Below are positions 7,591 to 12,895 of a stretch of DNA of 12,895 bases, piece by piece. Positions within the stretch are counted from its first letter, which is position 1. Each line of letters starts with the position of its first letter. The translations under genes and the position numbers were made by a program. Origin of the DNA: Rhodobacter sp. (GTDB taxonomy: Bacteria > Pseudomonadota > Alphaproteobacteria > Rhodobacterales > Rhodobacteraceae); assembly GCA_027482795.1 (NCBI GenBank), contig JAIXVS010000072.1, positions 1 through 12,895 of the forward strand, given 5' to 3'. Under the pieces are notes generated by a model. It did not search any database, was not told the origin of the DNA, and saw only the letters and a list, made by a program, of their open reading frames with translations.

Positions 7591-9254
7591 GCGAGGCTGT
7601 TGCAGATTATGTGATCGTGGGGTCGGGCAGCGCGGGGTCGGCGCTGGCCTACCGTTTGGCGATGGCGGGCAAATCGGTGGTGGTGATTGAAGAAGGCGGC
7701 AGTGACGCTGGCCCGTTTATCCAGATGCCTGCCGCGCTGTCCTATCCGATGAATATGGCGCGGTATGATTGGGGTTTGAAAAGCGAGCCAGAGCCGCATT
7801 TGGGGGGCCGCCAGTTGGTCACGCCACGCGGGCGGGTGATTGGCGGGTCAAGCAGCATCAACGGTATGGTCTATGTGCGCGGCCATGCCCGCGATTATGA
7901 CACGTGGGACGGCATGGGCGCGCAAGGCTGGGCCTATGCCGATGTGCTGCCCTATTTCCAGCGGATGGAAAGCTGGCACGGGGCGGCGGATGCGGGCACG
8001 GACACGGCCTATCGCGGCACATCGGGCCCGTTGCACATCACGCGCGGGCCGCGCGCGAACCCTTTGTTTGATGCGTTTATCGCGGCGGGGCGGCAGGCGG
8101 GCTATCCTGTAACCCCCGATTACAACGGCGCGCAGCAAGAAGGTTTCGGCGCGATGGAGGCGACGATTTATCAGGGCGAGCGGTGGTCTGCCGCCAAAGC
8201 CTATCTTCGCCCCGCCATCGCCACGGGCCGTGTGCGATTGCTACGCGCCTTTGCCCGCCGTGTGGTGATGGACGGGCGGCGCGCTGTGGGGGTAGAAGTG
8301 GCGCGTAAGGGCGCGGTTGAAGTTATCCGCGCGGGGGCAGAGGTGATTTTGGCGGCATCCAGCCTGAACACGCCCAAGCTGCTGATGCTGTCGGGCATTG
8401 GCCCTGCCGCGCATTTGCAAGGCCATGGCATCGACGTGGTCGCCGACCGCGCAGGCGTGGGCGGCAATCTGCAAGACCATTTGGAAATTTACATGCAGTT
8501 TCAATCGGTTCAGCCGATTACCCTGTATAAATATTGGAACCTGTGGGGCAAGGCGATGATTGGCGCGCAGTGGTTGTTCACGCGCAAAGGGCTGGGGGCG
8601 AGCAACCAATTTGAGGCCTGCGGATTTATCCGTTCCGACAAGGGCGTGGAATACCCCGATATTCAGTATCATTTCCTGCCCATCGCTGTGCGCTATGATG
8701 GCAAAGCCTCGGCGGCGGGGCATGGGTTTCAGGTGCATACGGGGCCGATGCGATCTGCCTCGCGCGGGCGGGTTTCGCTGCGGTCGAGCGACCCTGATGC
8801 GCCGCCAGTTATTCGGTTTAACTATATGTCGCAGGACAGCGATTGGCGCGATTTTCGCAAAGCGGTGCGCCTGACGCGTGAGATTTTCGATATGCCCGCG
8901 ATGCGCGCCCATGTGAAAAGCGAGATTCAGCCGGGCGCGGGCGTGGAAACGGACGACCAGATCGACGCATTCATTCGTGATCACGCCGAAAGCGCCTATC
9001 ATCCCTGCGGGACGGCGCGGATGGGGCGGGCGGATGATATAAATGCCGTGGTTGACCCCGATTGCCGTGTGATTGGGGTGGAGGGCCTGCGCGTGGCCGA
9101 TAGCAGCATTTTCCCGCAAGTGACCAACGGCAATTTGAATGGGCCGTCGATTATGGTGGGGGAAAAGGCGGCGGATCATATTTTGGGGCAGCGGTTGGCA
9201 AAGTCGAATTTGCAGCCTGTGATGGCGCAGAATTGGAAAGTGGCGCAGAGGTAG
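7587..9254 (+). CDS. betA: Choline dehydrogenase (GMC oxidoreductase)
   Basis: FAD-dependent, membrane-associated enzyme that oxidises choline to betaine aldehyde, the first step to glycine betaine. The 555-residue chain has the Rossmann FAD motif GSGSAG at 12-17 with E35 as expected for ribose binding, the GMC signature 1 region near 81-100 (RGRVIGGSSSINGMVYVRGH), signature 2 near 253-270 (VILAASSLNTPKLLMLSG), and the C-terminal active site with H472 in AYHPCGTARMG and N518 in NGNLNGPSIMVGEK. Length is normal for BetA. It is coupled to betI by a four-base overlap. The betaine aldehyde dehydrogenase gene betB does not follow; instead a hairpin repeat starts at the stop codon. Other GMC alcohol dehydrogenases look similar, but the betI/choXWV context makes choline the likely substrate. 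Confidence 0.93.
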   Translation: MSEAVADYVIVGSGSAGSALAYRLAMAGKSVVVIEEGGSDAGPFIQMPAALSYPMNMARYDWGLKSEPEPHLGGRQLVTPRGRVIGGSSSINGMVYVRGHARDYDTWDGMGAQGWAYADVLPYFQRMESWHGAADAGTDTAYRGTSGPLHITRGPRANPLFDAFIAAGRQAGYPVTPDYNGAQQEGFGAMEATIYQGERWSAAKAYLRPAIATGRVRLLRAFARRVVMDGRRAVGVEVARKGAVEVIRAGAEVILAASSLNTPKLLMLSGIGPAAHLQGHGIDVVADRAGVGGNLQDHLEIYMQFQSVQPITLYKYWNLWGKAMIGAQWLFTRKGLGASNQFEACGFIRSDKGVEYPDIQYHFLPIAVRYDGKASAAGHGFQVHTGPMRSASRGRVSLRSSDPDAPPVIRFNYMSQDSDWRDFRKAVRLTREIFDMPAMRAHVKSEIQPGAGVETDDQIDAFIRDHAESAYHPCGTARMGRADDINAVVDPDCRVIGVEGLRVADSSIFPQVTNGNLNGPSIMVGEKAADHILGQRLAKSNLQPVMAQNWKVAQR

Positions 9255-9321
9255 GGGGGCTAGCCCCCCAGTTGCTAAAGCATAGCTTTAGCAACCTCCC
9301 CCCCAGGATATTTTTGAAAAA
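9254..9321 (+). repeat. Two-hairpin intergenic repeat, copy B (after betA)
   Basis: Hairpin 1 is the perfect 16-bp palindrome GGGGGGCTAGCCCCCC (9254-9269), touching the betA stop codon. Hairpin 2 has 11-bp perfect stems GTTGCTAAAGC (9271-9281) and GCTTTAGCAAC (9285-9295) with a 3-base loop. The tail CCTCCCCCCCAGGATATTT (9295-9313) matches copy A at 18 of 19 bases and runs into TTTTTGAAAAA (9311-9321). The stem sequences of hairpin 2 differ from copy A while the layout is kept. It may end or stabilise the betIA transcript, but no clean T tract follows hairpin 1. Confidence 0.8.
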
Positions 9322-9331
9322 GAGAAACGCA

Positions 9332-9345
9332 TTGATGAGGATCAA
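9332..9345. promoter_or_regulatory. FNR/FnrL-type box upstream of the DUF465 gene
   Basis: TTGATGAGGATCAA is a perfect match to the FNR-family consensus TTGAT-N4-ATCAA, extended by one more pair (C9330-A9331 against T9346-G9347). Its centre lies 58 bp before the ATG at 9397. If it sits at -41.5 as in class II activation, transcription would start near 9380 with TAGAGT (9368-9373) as a -10. This suggests oxygen- or NO-responsive control of the small gene. Which FNR/DNR paralogue would bind cannot be told. Confidence 0.7.
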
Positions 9346-9396
9346 TGTGGCGCGGGCGGGCTGCAAATAGAGTAGGGGCATAGAAGGAGATATCCG

Positions 9397-9630
9397 ATGC
9401 CCCATACACCACACGCCCTTGCCGATGAATTTCCCAGCAATGCCGCCAATATTTCTGCGCTGAAGGGAACAGACGCGCATTTTGCCGCTGTGGTGGCCGA
9501 ATATGATGCGGTGAATTTGGCGGTGTACCGCGCCGAATCGCGGCTGGATTTGATCACTGAAGAGGATGAGGAACATCTGCGCCGCGCGCGGGCGGTGCTG
9601 AAAGATCAGATTTGGGCGCGCATCAAATAG
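9397..9630 (+). CDS. Small DUF465 (YdcH-like) protein
   Basis: A 77-residue cytoplasmic protein of the DUF465/YdcH type, whose biochemical role is not known. It has the family pattern of two helices: one with FPSNAANISALKGTDAHFAAVVAEYDAVNLAVYRAES (about 12-48) and a charged second one (about 52-75, LITEEDEEHLRRARAVLKDQIWARI), likely a helical hairpin or coiled coil. Start choice is secure: AAGGAG at 9384-9389 lies seven bases before the ATG. It has its own upstream region with an FNR-type box at 9332-9345, so it is probably induced under low oxygen. It ends three bases before the convergent regulator gene, leaving no space for a terminator. No signal peptide or membrane segment is seen. Confidence 0.85.
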   Translation: MPHTPHALADEFPSNAANISALKGTDAHFAAVVAEYDAVNLAVYRAESRLDLITEEDEEHLRRARAVLKDQIWARIK

Positions 9631-9633
9631 CGC

Positions 9634-11031
9634 TTAGGGTGCAATGTCATAGGGCAGGATGCCGCGCTGATCGGGGTTGACCGACAGGCGGCGCTCCAGC
9701 GGTGGCACAGACCTTTGGTGGCAATCGGGACGCTCGCAGATACGGCAGGAAATGCCGATGGGATCGCAGCGGCCTTTCAGATCTAACCCATCGGCGTAGA
9801 CGAGCGCGGCGGCGTGGGCGATCTCGCACCCCAGACCAATGGCATAGCGGCGCACGGGGGCAAGATAGGCCCCGCCGGGTTTCGAGACATCGCGCGCAAG
9901 GCAAAGATAGCGCACGCCATCGGGCGTTTCGGCCAGTTGGCGCAGAAAATGGCCAGGTGTTTCAAACGCGCGGTGCACGTTCCACAAAGGGCAGGCCCCG
10001 CCGAAACGGGCAAATTGCAGGCGCGTGGCGGAATGGCGTTTGGTGATGGTGCCCGCCTGATCGACGCGCACAAAGAAGAACGGCACGCCTTTTGCGCCAG
10101 GGCGCTGTAGGGTAGACAGGCGATGCGCGACCTGTTCGATAGACGCGCCGAACATATCGGCCAGCCGTTCCAGATCGTGGCGCACTTCGGTGGCGGCGGC
10201 GAGGAAGGCGCGGTAGGGCATCAGCGCCGCGCCTGCAAAATAGTTGGCCATGCCGATTTTGGCGATATCGCGCGCTTCGGGCGATTGAAAGCGGGCAAGG
10301 TCTAGCATCGCTTCGATCAGATCGTTCTGGGTTTGCAGGGCGACCTGATATAGCGCCTGAAAGCGGCGGGTGGGGGCTGCGGCGCGGGCGGCAAGGTGCA
10401 GGCGGCGCAGGGTGGGGTCATAGCGGCGCAGGGGGCCATCAGTGGAAAAATCAGTTTCAATGCCGCGTTTGGACAGCGCCTCGGTTGCGGTGATCAGCAT
10501 GTCTTGGCCCGCGGGGCCGGAGGCGGCGAAATGTTCGGCGGCGCGGTCGACGGCATCGACGTAATTGTCGCAGTAGTGAAAGAAATCGCGCACCTCATCC
10601 CAAGGGCTGGCGCGCAGGGTGGCGTCATCGCGGCCTAACGCTTCGTCCAAGCTGGCCAGCCGTTCGTGGCTTTGGCGGTACGCGCGGTGCAGATCGAGAA
10701 AGGCGCGGGCAAGGGCGGGGGCATTGCTGGCCGCAAGGCGCAAGTCAGCCAGCGGCGGGGCGGATTTGGCAAAGATTGGGTCGGCCAAGGCTTCGCGCAT
10801 GTTCGATACCAAACGCTCGCCCTCGCCCGCGTTCAGCTCGGTCACATCAAGGCCAAACTCGCCCGCCAGCGCCAGCACCACAGCGGCGGATACGGGGCGG
10901 TGGTTGTTTTCCATCTGGTTCAGATAGGGCAGGGAAACGCCCAGTTTGCCCGCAAAGGCGCGTTGGGTTAGGGAAAGGCGGCTGCGCAATTCGCGCAATT
11001 TCGCGCCCGCGTAAAGTTTTTGAACGGCCAT
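9634..11031 (-). CDS. pccR: ScfR-family short-chain acyl-CoA regulator, PccR-like
   Basis: Transcription regulator of the short-chain fatty acyl-CoA regulator (ScfR) family; in Rhodobacter sphaeroides the member PccR activates propionyl-CoA carboxylase genes and represses itself. The start at 11031 (MAVQKLYAGAKLREL) gives 465 residues with an AGGGGG ribosome binding site; a start at 11070 would read through the operator and is rejected. An XRE helix-turn-helix occupies about 8-62. The middle resembles an ImmA/IrrE-like domain without an HExxH zinc site (about 170-320). The C-terminal DUF2083-type domain ends with a cysteine motif (C429, C432, C437 in CRICERPDC followed by HQR). The perfect TTTGCAAA pair in its promoter and the pccB start nearby support PccR. 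RamB-type paralogues for acetyl-CoA or glyoxylate control are the main alternative. Confidence 0.85.
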   Translation of the reverse strand: MAVQKLYAGAKLRELRSRLSLTQRAFAGKLGVSLPYLNQMENNHRPVSAAVVLALAGEFGLDVTELNAGEGERLVSNMREALADPIFAKSAPPLADLRLAASNAPALARAFLDLHRAYRQSHERLASLDEALGRDDATLRASPWDEVRDFFHYCDNYVDAVDRAAEHFAASGPAGQDMLITATEALSKRGIETDFSTDGPLRRYDPTLRRLHLAARAAAPTRRFQALYQVALQTQNDLIEAMLDLARFQSPEARDIAKIGMANYFAGAALMPYRAFLAAATEVRHDLERLADMFGASIEQVAHRLSTLQRPGAKGVPFFFVRVDQAGTITKRHSATRLQFARFGGACPLWNVHRAFETPGHFLRQLAETPDGVRYLCLARDVSKPGGAYLAPVRRYAIGLGCEIAHAAALVYADGLDLKGRCDPIGISCRICERPDCHQRSVPPLERRLSVNPDQRGILPYDIAP

Positions 11032-11043
11032 CCATGCCCCCTG

Positions 11044-11084
11044 TTTGCAAACCCAAGGTAGGCTTTGCAAACTGCGCGCGTCAA
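11044..11084 (-). promoter_or_regulatory. pccR promoter with two TTTGCAAA operator boxes
   Basis: Two perfect TTTGCAAA boxes (11044-11051 and 11064-11071) lie 20 bp apart start to start, on one face of the helix. On the - strand a -35 TTGACG (11079-11084) and -10 TACCTT (11055-11060) fit at 18-bp spacing. One box then sits inside the spacer and the other on the expected start site near 11048. This layout would let PccR block its own transcription. TTTGCAAA is, as I recall, the box reported for PccR. The boxes are seen; the promoter hexamers are inference. Confidence 0.7.
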
Positions 11085-11094
11085 GGATGTATCG

Positions 11095-12291
11095 TTAGGG
11101 TCTGTGCCAGCGCATCACCGCCAGAATGCACAAAACTGAAGCGGTGGCCGAGCCGAGCATGACCAAAACCAGCGGCAACTCGCCCGTGCCGTGGTGCAAT
11201 AGCGCGCCCGCCAGCGCGGCCAGTGCCGCGCCGCCCCCCATCATCAGCGCCCCGCCAAGGCCCGAGGCCGAGCCCGCCAAATCGGGGCGCACTGACAATG
11301 TCCCTGCATTGGCCGATGGCAGCGAGACACCATTGCCCACGCCCATAACTGCCATTAGGCCAAAGAACAGCGCGGCCCCTTTGATGCCTGCCAAACTGAA
11401 TAGTGCAAGCGCGCCCATGCCGGCCAAGGTGATTAGCGCGCCGATCAGCACCATATTGTTCATGCCAAAGCGCACCGAATAGCGCCCTGCCAGATAATTG
11501 CCACCCGTGTAGCCCAGCGCGATCAGGCCAAAGTACATGCCCGTTTGCGCAGGGCTTAGGCCGAATACATCGCTGGCCACAAAGGGCGCGCCGCCAAGGG
11601 CGGCAAAGAATGCGCCAGAGGCAAAGGCCGCCGCCCCCGCATAGCCCCAAAATGGCAAGGATACCAAAAGCTGCGGGTATTGGCGAAACTGCGCGCCAAG
11701 GCTGACATCGGTGGGGGGGTGCGTCTCGCCCAAATCGGCATAGGTCAGCGCCAGCACCAGCGCCCCACAAATGCCCAAAAAGGCAAAGCTGGCCTGCCAG
11801 CCATAGGCCTGATCCAACAGGCCGCCAATGGACGGGCCAATCATGGGCACCAGCGACATGCCCATGGTGACATAGGCGATCATCGAGGCGGCGCGAGCAT
11901 CGGATACCATATCGCGGATCACGGCGCGCGACAGAACGGTTCCTGCGGCCACAACGGCCTGCATCATGCGAAAGAACAAAAACACCCCCGCTGTGGGGGC
12001 CAGAATGGTGCCCAATGTGGCCAGCAAAAACAGCGCCAGCGCGCCCATCATCACGGGGCGGCGGCCGTACTTGTCGGACAGCGGGCCGATTAGAATTTGC
12101 AGCACGGCCGATAGCGCCAGATACAGCGAGACGGATTGCTGCATCAGGCCATAGGGCACACCAAAATACTGCGCCATCATCGGCAAGGAGGGCAGAAAGA
12201 TATTCATCGACAGGGCCGAGATGCCCGCCAGTAGGGTAAGGGTAATGATGCTGGGCGGGGTGGCGCGGTTTAGAAAAATGGCCTGTGTCAT
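11095..12291 (-). CDS. Bcr/CflA-family MFS drug-efflux transporter
   Basis: Inner-membrane proton-driven exporter of the drug:H+ antiporter-1 type (12 membrane segments expected). The start at 12291 (MTQAIFLNRATPPSI) gives 398 residues, the normal length; an in-frame ATG at 12345 lies inside the upstream gene and is rejected. MFS motif A is seen as GPLSDKYGRRPV at 69-80, and the antiporter motif C region around GMSLVPMIGPSIGG. In the first helix, where many Bcr proteins read DMYLPALP, this one has NIFLPSLP with Asn30 in place of Asp, which may alter substrate or proton handling. It follows the DUF486 gene after a four-base gap, so the two form an operon. It lies just upstream of pccR on the same strand. 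Substrate is unknown; bicyclomycin, chloramphenicol or a metabolite are all possible. Confidence 0.88.
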   Translation of the reverse strand: MTQAIFLNRATPPSIITLTLLAGISALSMNIFLPSLPMMAQYFGVPYGLMQQSVSLYLALSAVLQILIGPLSDKYGRRPVMMGALALFLLATLGTILAPTAGVFLFFRMMQAVVAAGTVLSRAVIRDMVSDARAASMIAYVTMGMSLVPMIGPSIGGLLDQAYGWQASFAFLGICGALVLALTYADLGETHPPTDVSLGAQFRQYPQLLVSLPFWGYAGAAAFASGAFFAALGGAPFVASDVFGLSPAQTGMYFGLIALGYTGGNYLAGRYSVRFGMNNMVLIGALITLAGMGALALFSLAGIKGAALFFGLMAVMGVGNGVSLPSANAGTLSVRPDLAGSASGLGGALMMGGGAALAALAGALLHHGTGELPLVLVMLGSATASVLCILAVMRWHRP

Positions 12292-12295
12292 GGCG

Positions 12296-12652
12296 TTAGG
12301 CCCATTTGTGAAAGATAAAAAACGCGCCAAGCCCAATGCAGGCAAAGCCCAAAAGATGGTTCCACGCCAGCGGCTCTTTCAGATACAGCACAGAAAAGAT
12401 GGCAAACACCGATAGGGTTATCACCTCTTGGATGGTTTTCAGTTCGGCCGCGGAAAAATGGCCGTGGCCGATGCGGTTGGCAGGAACCATCAGCATATAT
12501 TCAAACAATGCGATACCCCAAGAGATTGCGATGACCGTGATCAATGGGGCGGATTTGAATTTCAAATGCCCATACCATGCAAAGGTCATAAAGACGTTCG
12601 AGGCCAACAAAAGGCCGATGGTGACAATAGGGATAGGCAGGGAAAAGGGCAT
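12296..12652 (-). CDS. DUF486 / DMT-type small membrane protein
   Basis: A 118-residue integral membrane protein with four hydrophobic segments (about 6-25, 35-56, 75-91 and 98-116), matching the DUF486 family within the drug/metabolite transporter superfamily. Conserved pieces include FMTFAWYGHLK after helix 1, WGIALFEYMLMVPANRIG, and FSAAELKTIQEVITLSVF. Family function is not established. The small size suggests it works as a dimer. The start at 12652 fits the family beginning (short Pro-containing leader, then helix 1); its ribosome binding site is poor. It ends four bases before the MFS gene, so they are probably translated from one message. It is divergent from pccB, and its promoter lies next to the pccB control boxes. 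Confidence 0.88.
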   Translation of the reverse strand: MPFSLPIPIVTIGLLLASNVFMTFAWYGHLKFKSAPLITVIAISWGIALFEYMLMVPANRIGHGHFSAAELKTIQEVITLSVFAIFSVLYLKEPLAWNHLLGFACIGLGAFFIFHKWA

Positions 12653-12678
12653 GGTGCGAATTCCAATAGGACAGGGTC

Positions 12679-12707
12679 GCTATAATGCAGGGTTTGGGCA
12701 AAGCCAA
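12679..12707 (-). promoter_or_regulatory. Candidate promoter of the DUF486-MFS operon
   Basis: On the - strand TTGGCT (12702-12707) and TATAGC (12679-12684) fit a -35/-10 pair at 17-bp spacing, giving a leader of about 20 bases. The spacer contains TTTGGGCAAA (12693-12702), a loose relative of the TTTGCAAA boxes. A perfect TATAAT at 12681-12686 on the + strand is the same AT-rich patch read the other way and has no good -35 on that strand. Confidence 0.45.
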
Positions 12708-12727
12708 TGGGGACGGAGATTAGCAAG

Positions 12728-12790
12728 TTTGCAGTTTGCAGATGTGCGCCTGTCAAGTATTTGCAAATTTACCGATTTGCGCTTTGCGGC
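12728..12790 (+). promoter_or_regulatory. Cluster of TTTGC boxes upstream of pccB (candidate PccR binding region)
   Basis: Five TTTGC sites lie in 63 bases: TTTGCAG (12728-12734), TTTGCAGA (12735-12742), the perfect TTTGCAAA (12760-12767), TTTGCGCT (12776-12783) and TTTGCGGC (12783-12790). Two tandem pairs with 7-bp steps flank the central perfect box. The nearest promoter-like pair on the + strand is TTGCGG (12784-12789) with TATGGT (12806-12811) at 16 bp, so the boxes would lie at and upstream of -35, as expected for activation. The boxes are seen; binding is inferred from PccR knowledge. Confidence 0.6.
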
Positions 12791-12837
12791 GGGGGAATAG
12801 ACCAGTATGGTCGCCCAAATTGCCAAAGGGGGCTGCC

Positions 12838-12895
12838 ATGAAAGACATCCTAGAACAGCTGGAAGCGCGGCGCGAAGTGGCGCGGCTGGGTGGCG
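12838..12895 (+). CDS. pccB: Propionyl-CoA carboxylase beta subunit (first 19 codons)
   Basis: Only the beginning is in the window: MKDILEQLEARREVARLGG, running off the right edge. This matches the characteristic start of alphaproteobacterial PccB (MKDIL.ELE.RR..ARLGGG). A strong AAAGGGGG ribosome binding site (12825-12832) precedes the ATG. The full protein would carry the carboxyltransferase half reaction that makes methylmalonyl-CoA from propionyl-CoA with the biotin subunit PccA. The presence of a PccR-like regulator and of TTTGCAAA-type boxes directly upstream supports the call. The carboxylase core itself cannot be seen here. Confidence 0.85.
   Translation, partial: MKDILEQLEARREVARLGG

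Noticed and set aside
9254..9295. Classical Rho-independent terminator after betA
   Set aside because: Strong hairpins are present but no T run directly follows either stem; kept as a repeat element only.
12658..12686. TATAAT on the + strand as the pccB promoter
   Set aside because: The -10 is perfect but the segment at -35 (GAATTC) does not match, and the leader would run through all the TTTGC boxes; the patch fits the opposite strand promoter better.
1..12895. CRISPR array, tRNA/rRNA genes, insertion sequences, prophage or toxin-antitoxin genes
   Set aside because: No regularly spaced repeats, cloverleaf-like genes or transposase/integrase coding regions were seen; the window is mostly ordinary chromosomal genes.

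Overview
The window looks like chromosome of an alphaproteobacterium of the order Rhodobacterales (Rhodobacteraceae/Roseobacter group). Reasons: GC-rich sequence with G/C-biased third codon positions, the dprA-topA order, a choXWV/betI-betA choline locus, a ScfR/PccR-type regulator with TTTGCAAA boxes, and a propionyl-CoA carboxylase beta subunit gene (pccB) that starts at the right edge. The order-level assignment is inference from gene content; no species is claimed. There is no rRNA, tRNA, CRISPR array, transposase or phage gene, and no gene-free stretch longer than 300 bases.

Left part (1-3965, + strand): the 3' part of dprA (DNA-uptake/recombination mediator), then topA (DNA topoisomerase I with a lysine/alanine-rich histone-H1-like tail), then a small secreted protein of unknown function whose ribosome binding site overlaps the end of topA. 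That last gene converges on choV and the two stop codons share bases.

Middle (3962-9254): a choline uptake and oxidation locus. On the - strand lie choX (periplasmic choline-binding protein), choW (permease) and choV (ATPase). Divergent on the + strand are betI (TetR repressor) and betA (choline dehydrogenase). The shared 106-bp control region holds a 20-bp imperfect palindrome that is a good candidate BetI operator. Imported choline would be oxidised by BetA to betaine aldehyde. The next enzyme, BetB, is not in the window. A two-hairpin repeat with a conserved C-rich/GGATATTT tail occurs twice: between choX and choW, and just after betA.

Right part (9332-12895): a perfect FNR-type box (TTGAT-N4-ATCAA) precedes a small DUF465/YdcH-like gene. 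Convergent to it is a ScfR-family regulator most like PccR, the propionyl-CoA-responsive activator/autorepressor. Its own promoter carries two perfect TTTGCAAA boxes 20 bp apart. Upstream, on the same strand, come a Bcr/CflA-type MFS efflux pump and a small DUF486 membrane protein. Divergent from these, pccB begins at 12838, preceded by a cluster of five TTTGC boxes. So the regulator and its expected target are present, but separated by a two-gene transporter cassette.

Most genes here belong to known families. The least explained items are the two-copy hairpin element, the FNR-box/DUF465 unit, the box layout at pccB and the secreted protein after topA.
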